Source of the DNA: Spongiicolonus versatilis
GTDB taxonomy: Bacteria > Pseudomonadota > Gammaproteobacteria > Arenicellales > Spongiicolonaceae
Assembly: GCA_028286165.1 (NCBI GenBank)
Contig: JAPYMU010000150.1
Span: forward strand, 1 to 11,241
Length of the DNA stretch: 11,241 bases
Direction of reading: 5' to 3'
Below the pieces are notes generated by a model. That model was not told where the DNA came from and ran no database searches. It was given only the letters and a program-made list of their open reading frames with translations. The translations under genes were made by a program, and so were the position numbers. Within the stretch, counting starts at the first letter, position 1, and each line of letters begins with the position of its first letter. Below are positions 1 to 6,830 of the stretch, piece by piece.

Positions 1-909
1 TACACCACGCAAAAACGCATGCTGAATTTGCGCCGCGACATCGGCAACAAAGGCGCAAAACTTAAACCCAAACCTTTTGCGCTCTACAACGCCGGGCTTT
101 ACGACATCGAAAGGTTGTGCGAACTGCCCGAGGAAGGATGGCGTTATTTTGCCTTGCAACTGTTCCAGTGCAAAGACAAGCCGCACACCATCGGCGGCAT
201 CCGCATGGACGGAACGCGCCGTGGTAAAAGCGTCATGGTGTACCCTCCGCAACGAAACAAGGATGCGCTAATCACTGAAGAAACAGTGGGGCAAATTCAC
301 GCGGCCATCGGGCGCAAAGTATCAAGTCCGGTTTACATCATTGCCCCGGCCATGAAATTCGGATTTTTTCAAGATTACATTGATCTTGACCAGGTCCGCT
401 ACTATGCGCTGCGCATCCCGTACTCTTTTATTTACCAGCTGCACCGAAGCGACTTTACCGCGCTCATGCAACCCACCGATGAGATGGCGGTGAACGACAC
501 CGTGGACGCGGTGGGATTTGACTTCATCCGCCGTCCGGAACTGAAATACACCGCCGGCATGAAGCGGGACAGCGCATTCATTAAAATCACAACTTTTAAG
601 AGTGAGGCGCGGGTGCGCGGGCCGCTGGAGAAGCGGGAAAATCTGGAGACGCTGTCCATGCTCATGCTGGATTACGATTACAGCCCGCGCAAAGGCGTCT
701 TTGAATTTGACGAAATTTTCTATGCGGCCGACATGGCCAAGAACGGTTGGAAAGCAAACTTTCCTTCTGATAAACTCGGCGAGCAGGTGATGGTGATTTT
801 CGTGGACATCTACGGCAACGAGGCGCGCGAACTGATTGCCGCAAAGCAATTCCGCAGTAGCGGAACCGCCCGTGGTGTGGCGAAGAAAGGTGCGAGGAAG
901 AAGCGGTGA
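1..909 (+). CDS. DNA methyltransferase, C-terminal part (type III Mod-like), 5'-truncated by window
   Basis: The frame is open from base 1 to the TGA at 907-909 (302 residues visible), so the true start and almost certainly the catalytic motifs (FxGxG, DPPY-type) lie upstream; the ATG at 19 is unlikely to be the start. The visible part resembles the C-terminal half of site-specific adenine methyltransferases paired with type III-like helicases. Recognisable blocks, in window residues, are KPKPFALYNAGLYD (22-35), the FALQLFQC strand (50-57), VYIIAPA (111-117), RYYALRIPYSFI (133-144), and QPTDE followed by NDTVDAVGFDF (157-175). The protein ends in a basic tail (KKGARKKR). It would supply the protective modification, and probably the sequence specificity, for the helicase-nuclease encoded next, with which it overlaps by 4 nt. 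Family assignment is from remembered motifs, not a search; the exact RM subtype is uncertain. Confidence 0.75.
   Translation, partial: YTTQKRMLNLRRDIGNKGAKLKPKPFALYNAGLYDIERLCELPEEGWRYFALQLFQCKDKPHTIGGIRMDGTRRGKSVMVYPPQRNKDALITEETVGQIHAAIGRKVSSPVYIIAPAMKFGFFQDYIDLDQVRYYALRIPYSFIYQLHRSDFTALMQPTDEMAVNDTVDAVGFDFIRRPELKYTAGMKRDSAFIKITTFKSEARVRGPLEKRENLETLSMLMLDYDYSPRKGVFEFDEIFYAADMAKNGWKANFPSDKLGEQVMVIFVDIYGNEARELIAAKQFRSSGTARGVAKKGARKKR
894..900 (+). promoter_or_regulatory. Ribosome binding site for the helicase-nuclease
   Basis: GAGGAAG lies inside the methyltransferase end, with AGGA 7 nt before the GTG at 906. It supports the GTG start, which forms a GTGA overlap with the preceding stop and implies translational coupling. 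Confidence 0.6.
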
Positions 910-3500
910 GTAAAATCCGCAACGAAGACCTTGTCCTCAAGGTTTCCGGCAACGTCGATCCTAAGAAGTGGGATGAGGGGCGGTATGACGCCTTTGTGGA
1001 TGCGCTTTGCGAAGGGCGCGAATACCAGAAAGAAGCCATTTTCACCGCTCTGCGTTTTCTGGTCGGCGGTGAATATCCCGACTTGCGCGCCCTGGCCCGC
1101 GAGAACTTCGACGAGAATCCCAAACTGGCGGAGGCATTTGGCTCGTGGGATGCCATGGAAAGCCGCTTGCAGTTGCCCGATTTGCTTTCCTGCTCTTTGG
1201 ACCTGGCGACCGGCACCGGCAAAAGTTATGTGCTCTACGGCATTGCCGCCATCCTGCTGGCCAAAGGCACGGTAGACCGTGTCCTGGTCCTCTGCCCTTC
1301 TAACACCATCGAGCATGGGCTGACCGAAAAATTCAAAGAACTCGCCGCTGACCCGGATTTGCTGGAGGCCATGCCCGCGGACATGGCATACCATTCTCCG
1401 CAAATCATCGACGCATCGGAAAGCATTGTGGAAGGCTGCATTTGCGTGGAAAATTACCATGCAATTCTGAAGCACGTGAAATCGGCGGTGCGCTCCAGTT
1501 TGAAAGGGAAAGGGGAGAAAACGCTGGTGCTCAACGACGAGGCGCACCATGTTGCGTCCGCCACAACCGACTTGAAAAAATGGAAAGAGTTTCTAATCGA
1601 CAAGGAATTCGGATTTCGGCGGGTGGTCGGTGTTTCCGGCACTTGTTACGTCGGCAACGATTACTTTGCCGACGTGGTCAGTCGCTACTCCCTGCGCCAA
1701 GCCATAGAGGAGCGGCATGTCAAAGAGGTGGAATATATCGCCAAAGAGCCGAAACTCCGTGACTCGGATGAGAAATGGCAGTTGATTCACAAATTTCACA
1801 AGGAATGCGCCCGCAAGATTAAGCGGCGCGTTCCGGGCATTCGCCCGCTGACCATCGTGGTCACCAAGAATATTAGAAATTGCGAATCCGTCGCAGAAGA
1901 ATTGCGCGCCTTTCTGCAGGAGAGCGAGAGAATCTCGGAAGAACAAGCCGACAGCAAGGTGCTGGTCGTCACTTCATCCCAGGCGCACCAGCGCAACATC
2001 GCGCGCCTGCGCATGGTGGACAGTCCGCAGAGCAAGGTGGAATGGATTATCTCCGTTTCCATGCTCAGCGAGGGCTGGGATGTCAAAAACGTGTTTCAAA
2101 TCCTCCCCCACGAGGAACGTGCTTTTAACAGCAAACTGCTCATCGCGCAGGTGCTTGGGCGAGGATTGCGCGTTCCCGAGAACTGGCACGGCGAGCAAGC
2201 CAAGGTCACCGTATTCAATCACGAATCCTGGGCGCCGAAAATCGAGCATCTCGTCAACGAGATTCTGGAGATGGACAAGCGCGTGTCTTCGGTGGTTTTG
2301 CGGAATTCCGAACACCACTTCACCGTTCACAATCTGGAATACGAGAAAACCGAGACCAGCACCAAGGTCACCGCACCCGGCGAATATAATTTGTTCGAGC
2401 GCGGTCATCTGGACTTGCCAACCCTCCTTGCGGTGGTTCTCGAAACTGTCCGGCGGTCTGGAATAGATAAAAACAAGATACCGGACGAAGCCAAGCAGAA
2501 ATTCCTTGGCTCTCTTGGTGTGTTGCATCGGAAGGATTCGAGGAATGTCGCATACCGTCCGGCCGTTAAAAACCTCGTTTCCCGGAATACCCGGGAAAGG
2601 CACAATGACAGTTGCAGCGCAATTGAATTGCAGCGGGATAAGGCGGTGTTTCACCGCTCGGACTGCGAAAAATTCCTGCCTGAAGAGCAGCGGGACTTCT
2701 TCCGTAAATTGACCGATCCAGACGGCGATTACGCCGGGTGCGCAAATCTCGTTGAGAACGACTACAATTTTAAAACGCCGGTCAACCTGACCATCGCGGA
2801 CAGCCAACCGGAACGCAAATTCATGCGCGAGTTGTGCAAACGGGAAAACGCCGAAGCACTGGACGCATGGTTGAAAAACACGGCCATGAACTTTTACACC
2901 ATAGAATACGCTTGGTCCAAACCATCGAGCCGCATCGGCGGCGGGCCTTCGCACATCAAGCGCGGCATGTTCAGCCCGGACTTTTTTATCAAGCAGGGCG
3001 GCCGTATTCTTGTCGTGGAAATTAAGGACGATTCCGAAATCAACAACCCTTCGCCGGAAAACATCAAGAAGCACGAATTCGCCCGCGCGCATTTCGCCCG
3101 GCTGAATGGGCGGCTTTTTGAGGGCACCGGTAGCGTCCACTACCAATTTAATATGCTCACTCCCCAAGATTACGGCACTTTCTTTGCTCTTTTGCGGGAG
3201 AAAAAGATAGAGTATTATCACTCCCGTCTGGATGCCGCAATGTTGGAGGCCAGCCAAGTGAAAAACCCCGCCCCGGCCCGGTTCAACGAGTTGGATGTTG
3301 TCCGTCTCACCACTGACACATATGCCAGCGAAGGTTTGAAGCGTGGGAAATCAGGCACCGTTGTTCTGGTTTATGACCGGAGCGGTGGCGGTCGCGCTTA
3401 TGAGGTGGACTTTGAGGACTGGGACGGGGATTTGCCGTTCACATCCAAGTCTCTCGGCGGAGACGAAATTTCTTTGGTGAAGAAGTGGAAGAAACGCTGA
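906..3500 (+). CDS. Type III Res-like DEAD/DEAH helicase-nuclease with C-terminal DUF4926-like domain
   Basis: This 864-residue protein starts at GTG. Visible SF2 helicase motifs are a Q-motif-like REYQKEAI (38-45), Walker A ATGTGKS (101-107), DEAH (211-214), SGT (244-246), motif V SEGWDVKN (388-395) and motif VI QVLGRGLRVP (415-424). A PD-(D/E)XK nuclease follows: SPDF (690-693) and VVEIKDD (703-709), giving D691, E705 and K707. This matches Res subunits of type III RM systems, which translocate or switch on DNA using ATP and cleave unmodified sites with the Mod partner. Residues about 793-864 form an extra domain with the pattern NELDVVRLTTD, GLKRGKSGTVVLVY and AYEVDF, which I recognise as DUF4926-like; this is unusual at the end of a Res protein. 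The following small gene begins inside the last codons. Helicase and nuclease are confident; the substrate site and the DUF4926 role are unknown. Confidence 0.88.
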   Translation: MSKIRNEDLVLKVSGNVDPKKWDEGRYDAFVDALCEGREYQKEAIFTALRFLVGGEYPDLRALARENFDENPKLAEAFGSWDAMESRLQLPDLLSCSLDLATGTGKSYVLYGIAAILLAKGTVDRVLVLCPSNTIEHGLTEKFKELAADPDLLEAMPADMAYHSPQIIDASESIVEGCICVENYHAILKHVKSAVRSSLKGKGEKTLVLNDEAHHVASATTDLKKWKEFLIDKEFGFRRVVGVSGTCYVGNDYFADVVSRYSLRQAIEERHVKEVEYIAKEPKLRDSDEKWQLIHKFHKECARKIKRRVPGIRPLTIVVTKNIRNCESVAEELRAFLQESERISEEQADSKVLVVTSSQAHQRNIARLRMVDSPQSKVEWIISVSMLSEGWDVKNVFQILPHEERAFNSKLLIAQVLGRGLRVPENWHGEQAKVTVFNHESWAPKIEHLVNEILEMDKRVSSVVLRNSEHHFTVHNLEYEKTETSTKVTAPGEYNLFERGHLDLPTLLAVVLETVRRSGIDKNKIPDEAKQKFLGSLGVLHRKDSRNVAYRPAVKNLVSRNTRERHNDSCSAIELQRDKAVFHRSDCEKFLPEEQRDFFRKLTDPDGDYAGCANLVENDYNFKTPVNLTIADSQPERKFMRELCKRENAEALDAWLKNTAMNFYTIEYAWSKPSSRIGGGPSHIKRGMFSPDFFIKQGGRILVVEIKDDSEINNPSPENIKKHEFARAHFARLNGRLFEGTGSVHYQFNMLTPQDYGTFFALLREKKIEYYHSRLDAAMLEASQVKNPAPARFNELDVVRLTTDTYASEGLKRGKSGTVVLVYDRSGGGRAYEVDFEDWDGDLPFTSKSLGGDEISLVKKWKKR
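2578..2598. repeat. Perfect 8-bp inverted repeat inside the helicase gene
   Basis: TTTCCCGG (2578-2585), a 5-nt spacer AATAC, then CCGGGAAA (2591-2598) can form a hairpin. It lies in codons of the linker between the helicase core and the nuclease domain. No T-run follows, so it is not a terminator; a chance coding palindrome is the simplest reading. Confidence 0.4.
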
Positions 3501-3853
3501 CATTTTCCCGGGTTTTTATCCCGGAGGACAAAATTACCGGCTATCTTCTGAATCTCGATAGCGACGATGGAAAATCCAAGGCGAAGTTTTTTATTTCCGT
3601 CTGCGGATTTTCCCCGGACAGACCGCAGGAGCTGGAGGAAGCCCTGCGTCAGCACCCGCTCAACGCCAAATTCACCGGCAAAAAAGAGACGGAATACGGT
3701 TGGAATTACGCCTTTACCTGCGATATCCAATCCCCCCGTAAGGGAGCCATTTGCATCGTCAGTGTCTGGCACGTCGGACAAGAAGGGAAAGAGCCCAGCC
3801 TTGTCATGGCCCGCCCTCTGCGCGAGAAAGAAAGGAAATCTCCAGGTAAATGA
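3485..3853 (+). CDS. Small DUF6883-like protein of the RM operon
   Basis: A 122-residue protein with a GTG start that overlaps the helicase end by 16 nt in another frame, so the two are almost certainly co-translated. It has no signal peptide or membrane segment. The pattern IPEDKITGYLLN (11-22), KSKAKFF (29-35), GFSPDRPQELEEAL and, near the end, a VSVW strand followed by PSLVMARPL fits what I remember of DUF6883, small soluble proteins of unknown function often encoded beside DUF4926 proteins. Here the DUF4926-like partner is the C-terminal domain of the preceding helicase, so the two may bind each other, for example as a regulatory or immunity subunit; that is inference. Base composition matches the RM genes rather than the carbon operon downstream. 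The assignment comes from pattern memory; a search could change the family name. Confidence 0.7.
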   Translation: MEETLTFSRVFIPEDKITGYLLNLDSDDGKSKAKFFISVCGFSPDRPQELEEALRQHPLNAKFTGKKETEYGWNYAFTCDIQSPRKGAICIVSVWHVGQEGKEPSLVMARPLREKERKSPGK

Positions 3854-3912
3854 ATCAATGCGATTTTCGTTGTATCATCTCCCGCTGTGAACACTCCAGG
3901 AGCCCATCGCCG
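3854..3912 (+). promoter_or_regulatory. Short gap between RM cassette and tkt, with tkt ribosome binding site
   Basis: This 59-nt stretch marks the switch from the lower-GC cassette to the high-GC operon. AGGAG at 3898-3902 sits 10 nt before the ATG at 3913 and decides the tkt start. I see no terminator hairpin with a T-run, so read-through from the RM operon is possible. TATCAT at 3873-3878 could be a -10 box but has no convincing -35. Confidence 0.5.
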
Positions 3913-5730
3913 ATGAATTCTGCAACCACCCGCCGGCGGCTGGCCAACGCGGTGCGGGCGCTGGCGATGGATGCGGTGCAGGCGGCGAAGTCAGGGCATC
4001 CGGGAATGCCCATGGGCATGGCCGACATTGCCCCCGGCGTGGAAACCACCACCGGCCCCCTCGGCCAGGGCCTGGCCAACGCCGTGGGCATGGCGCTCAG
4101 CGAAAAAATTCTCAGCGCGCGCTTTAACCGCGGCGGCCACCGCATTGTTGACCACCATACGTACGTGTTTGCCGGCGACGGCTGCCTGATGGAGGGCGTC
4201 TCCCACGAGGCCTGCAGCCTCGCCGGCCATTTGCGCCTCGGCAAACTCATCGCGTTTTACGACGACAACAACATTTCCATTGACGGCGAAGTGCGCCACT
4301 GGTTCAGCGACGACACCGCTGCGCGCTTCCGCGCCTACGGCTGGCACGTGGTGGACGCGGTGGACGGCCATGACGCCGCCGCCGTCACCGCCGCGATTAA
4401 AAAAGCGCGCGCGGAAAAAGACGCGCCGAGTTTAATTGTGTGCAGGACGGTGATCGGTTTCGGCGCGCCGAACAAAGCCGGCACCGAATCCAGCCACGGC
4501 GCGCCCCTCGGCGAGGAGGAGGTCGCGCTGGCGCGGGAAAACCTGAACTGGAACGAGGCGCCGTTTGAAATCCCCGGCGAGGTTTACCGCGGATGGGATG
4601 CGCGTGAGCGCGGCGCAAAGTTGCAGGAGGAATGGCGCGCAAAGTTTGCCCAGTTCCGCGCCGAGTTTCCGGAGGACGCCGCCGAGTTTGAACGGCGCAC
4701 CAGCGGCGCGCTGCCGGCCGGGTGGGCCGGCGCGGCGGAAAAGTTTCTTGCACAGACGGTGCAGCAGGGCGAGACCGTTGCCAGCCGCAAAGCATCGCAG
4801 AATACTTTGGAAGCCTGCGCGCCGCACCTGCCGGAGTTGCTCGGCGGCTCGGCGGATTTAACCGGTTCCAATTTAACCCAATGGTCCGGCTCGCGGCCGC
4901 TCAGCGCGCAAGGCGGCGAGGACGAAGGGGATGGCGGCGCCAACTACATTTACTACGGCGTGCGCGAGTTCGCCATGTGCGCGGTGATGAACGGCATCGC
5001 GCTGCACGGCGGCTTCATTCCCTACGGCGGAACTTTTCTGATGTTTTCCGAATACGCGCGCAACGCGCTGCGCATGGCTGCGCTGATGGGCGCGCGCGCG
5101 GTGTTTGTTTTCACCCACGACTCCATCGGCCTCGGCGAGGACGGCCCGACGCACCAGGCGGTGGAGCAGGCCGCCACTTTGCGCCTGATGCCGAACATGT
5201 CGCTGTGGCGGCCGTGCGATGCGGTGGAAACGGCGGTGGCGTGGCGCGCCGCCATTGAAAGAAAAAACGGCCCCACCAGCCTGCTGCTGTCGCGCCAGAA
5301 TCTTGCGCACCAGGAACGCGACGGCGCGCACGTCGCCAACATCGCGCGCGGCGGTTATGTGCTGCGCGACTGCGACGGCGCGCCGGAAGTGATTCTAATC
5401 GCCACCGGCTCCGAAGTTTCCCTGGCCGTGGAAACGGCCGCCGGGTGCGCAAAAAAAGGCCGCCGGGTGCGCGTGGTTTCCATGCCGAGCACCGATGTTT
5501 TTGAGGCGCAGGACTCAGCCTACCGCAACGCCGTCCTGCCGCCGGCAGTGCGCAACCGCATCGCCGTGGAGGCCGGCGTCACCGACATCTGGCGCAAATA
5601 CGTCGGCCTGGACGGCGCCGTGCTTGGCCTCGATTCTTTCGGCGCCTCGGCCCCGGCCGCGGATGTGTTCCGGCACTTTGGATTCACCGTGGACAATTTG
5701 TCGGCGATGGTGGGGGCGATGCTGGAATAA
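3913..5730 (+). CDS. tkt: Transketolase with an internal in-frame deletion of about 69 residues
   Basis: Transketolase moves two-carbon ketol units between sugar phosphates (pentose phosphate and Calvin pathways) using thiamine diphosphate and Mg2+. The ATG at 3913 is preferred to the in-frame ATG at 3850 because homology begins at residue 5 and AGGAG lies just upstream. The 605 residues align well with bacterial transketolases (E. coli TktA is about 663) in the GDG...DDNN cofactor motif (88-120), SHGAPLG (194-200), YGVREF (348-353) and GEDGPTHQAVEQ (408-419). However, MGMADIA (34-40) runs directly into PGVETTTGPLGQG (41-53). In normal enzymes about 69 more residues lie here, including the DRDRFVLSNGHGS block and the SKTPGHPE block, which carry conserved active-site histidines (E. 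coli His66 and His100). The first histidine (SGHPG, H29) is kept. The reading frame is intact across the junction near 4032. Activity as a normal transketolase is doubtful; it may be a functional pseudogene or an assembly error. Confidence 0.9.
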   Translation: MNSATTRRRLANAVRALAMDAVQAAKSGHPGMPMGMADIAPGVETTTGPLGQGLANAVGMALSEKILSARFNRGGHRIVDHHTYVFAGDGCLMEGVSHEACSLAGHLRLGKLIAFYDDNNISIDGEVRHWFSDDTAARFRAYGWHVVDAVDGHDAAAVTAAIKKARAEKDAPSLIVCRTVIGFGAPNKAGTESSHGAPLGEEEVALARENLNWNEAPFEIPGEVYRGWDARERGAKLQEEWRAKFAQFRAEFPEDAAEFERRTSGALPAGWAGAAEKFLAQTVQQGETVASRKASQNTLEACAPHLPELLGGSADLTGSNLTQWSGSRPLSAQGGEDEGDGGANYIYYGVREFAMCAVMNGIALHGGFIPYGGTFLMFSEYARNALRMAALMGARAVFVFTHDSIGLGEDGPTHQAVEQAATLRLMPNMSLWRPCDAVETAVAWRAAIERKNGPTSLLLSRQNLAHQERDGAHVANIARGGYVLRDCDGAPEVILIATGSEVSLAVETAAGCAKKGRRVRVVSMPSTDVFEAQDSAYRNAVLPPAVRNRIAVEAGVTDIWRKYVGLDGAVLGLDSFGASAPAADVFRHFGFTVDNLSAMVGAMLE

Positions 5731-5739
5731 AAACCGCCG

Positions 5740-5770
5740 TTGCACCGCCGCGCCGGCGACGGTGTAAAAT
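5740..5770 (+). promoter_or_regulatory. Possible sigma-70-like promoter for gap
   Basis: TTGCAC (5740-5745) and TAAAAT (5765-5770), with a 19-nt spacer, form a plausible but imperfect promoter in the only sizeable gap of the operon. A start site near 5777 would place the C-run in the 5' leader of gap. The spacer overlaps a GC hairpin. Unproven. Confidence 0.35.
5743..5764. other. GC-rich hairpin downstream of tkt
   Basis: Bases 5743-5751 pair with 5756-5764 around a GCCG loop with one C/A mismatch. No T-run follows on the + strand, so a classical intrinsic terminator is not supported. It could be an attenuating or mRNA-end structure, or an operator overlapping the candidate gap promoter. Confidence 0.4.
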
Positions 5771-5783
5771 ACCCGCAACCTCA

Positions 5784-5795
5784 CCCCCCCCCCCC
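5784..5795 (+). repeat. Homopolymeric run of 12 C in the gap leader
   Basis: Twelve consecutive C residues lie 18 nt before the gap start and just before its ribosome binding site. Long C/G runs are prone to strand slippage, so length may vary between cells, and the run is also a common place for sequencing length errors. Confidence 0.9.
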
Positions 5796-5801
5796 ACCAC
5801 C

Positions 5802-5805
5802 GGAG
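5802..5805 (+). promoter_or_regulatory. Ribosome binding site for gap
   Basis: GGAG is 8 nt before the ATG at 5814, an ideal distance, and supports that start. Confidence 0.6.
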
Positions 5806-5813
5806 ACTCCGCC

Positions 5814-6830
5814 ATGCCCATTAAAATCGCCATCAACGGATTCGGCCGCATCGGCCGCAACATCTGCCGGGCCTTGTTTGAGTCGGGGCGCGATGAGGAG
5901 TTGCAAATTGCCGCCATCAACGACCTCGGCGACGCCAAAGTCAACGCCCATCTTTTGCAGTTCGACAGCACCCACGGCCATTTCCCTTTTTCGGTGCGCG
6001 CTGACGGCGATGCGATCACGGTGAACGACCACGCCATCAAAGTCATCGCCGAGCGCGACCCGCAAAAATTGCCGTGGCAAAAACTCGGCATCGACATGGT
6101 GCTGGAATGCACCGGCCTGTTCGCCAGCAAGGAAAAAGCCGGCGCGCATCTTAAAGCCGGCGCCGGCAAGGTGGTCATCTCGGCGCCGGGCGGCGCGGAC
6201 GTGGACGCGACCGTTGTTTACGGCGTGAACCACGGCATTCTGCGCGCATCGCACACAGTCATTTCCAACGCCTCGTGCACCACCAACTGCCTCGCGCCCA
6301 TGGCAAAAACCTTGCACGACGCGGTCGGCATTGTCAGCGGCATCATGAACACCGTGCACGCCTACACCAACGACCAGGTGCTGGCCGATGTGTACCATTC
6401 CGACCTGCGCCGCGCGCGCGCCGCCGCCCATTCCATGATTCCCACCGCCACCGGCGCAGCCAAAGCGGTGGGGCTGGTGCTGCCGGAGTTGAACGGCAAA
6501 CTGGACGGCTTCGCCATTCGCGTGCCGACGCTGAATGTGTCGCTGGTGGACCTGACCTTCAAAGCCGCGCGCAAAACCACCGTGGATGAAGTCAACGCCG
6601 CCATGCGCGATGCCGCCGAGGGCGCGCTGGACGGCGTGCTGGAGTACAACGCCGCGCCGCTGGTGTCGGTTGACTTCAACCACAACCCGGCTTCGGCGGT
6701 GTTTGACGAATCCATGACCCGCGTGCTGGACGGCGACCTGGTGAAGGTTTGCGCGTGGTATGACAACGAGTGGGGATTTTCCAACCGCATGCTGGACACC
6801 GCCGCCGCGTTTTACAACGCGCCCTCGTGA
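5814..6830 (+). CDS. gap: Glyceraldehyde-3-phosphate dehydrogenase
   Basis: This cytosolic enzyme oxidises and phosphorylates glyceraldehyde 3-phosphate to 1,3-bisphosphoglycerate, or runs in reverse in gluconeogenesis and the Calvin cycle. The 338-residue length is normal. The Rossmann start KIAINGFGRIGRN (4-16) binds NAD(P). The catalytic block SNASCTTNCLAP has the nucleophile at C155, with H182 in the VHAYTNDQ block. The phosphate-binding region RRARAAAHSMIPTATGAA (199-216) and the C-terminal WYDNEWGFSNRM (315-326) are intact. AINDLGD (34-40) looks like the NAD-preferring type, but cofactor choice cannot be settled here; NADP-linked forms exist in carbon-fixing bacteria. The stop shares its A with the ATG of pgk (TGATG), so the two are translationally coupled. 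No missing residues are seen, in contrast to tkt upstream. Confidence 0.97.
   Translation: MPIKIAINGFGRIGRNICRALFESGRDEELQIAAINDLGDAKVNAHLLQFDSTHGHFPFSVRADGDAITVNDHAIKVIAERDPQKLPWQKLGIDMVLECTGLFASKEKAGAHLKAGAGKVVISAPGGADVDATVVYGVNHGILRASHTVISNASCTTNCLAPMAKTLHDAVGIVSGIMNTVHAYTNDQVLADVYHSDLRRARAAAHSMIPTATGAAKAVGLVLPELNGKLDGFAIRVPTLNVSLVDLTFKAARKTTVDEVNAAMRDAAEGALDGVLEYNAAPLVSVDFNHNPASAVFDESMTRVLDGDLVKVCAWYDNEWGFSNRMLDTAAAFYNAPS

Noticed and set aside
1974..3257. A 427-residue minus-strand open frame opposite the helicase
   Set aside because: It lies antisense to confident helicase and nuclease motifs and shows no family pattern of its own.
3507..3524. Hairpin CCGGG...CCCGG just after the helicase stop, considered as a terminator
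   Set aside because: The stem is only 5 bp, the T-run is in the loop rather than after it, and it lies inside the coding region of the next gene.
3850..3878. A sigma-70 promoter for tkt using TATCAT at 3873-3878
   Set aside because: No acceptable -35 hexamer is found at 16-18 nt upstream.
3850..3912. ATG at 3850 as the tkt start (overlapping the previous stop as ATGA)
   Set aside because: The 21 extra residues show no transketolase similarity, and a good AGGAG lies before the ATG at 3913. A coupled longer form cannot be fully excluded.
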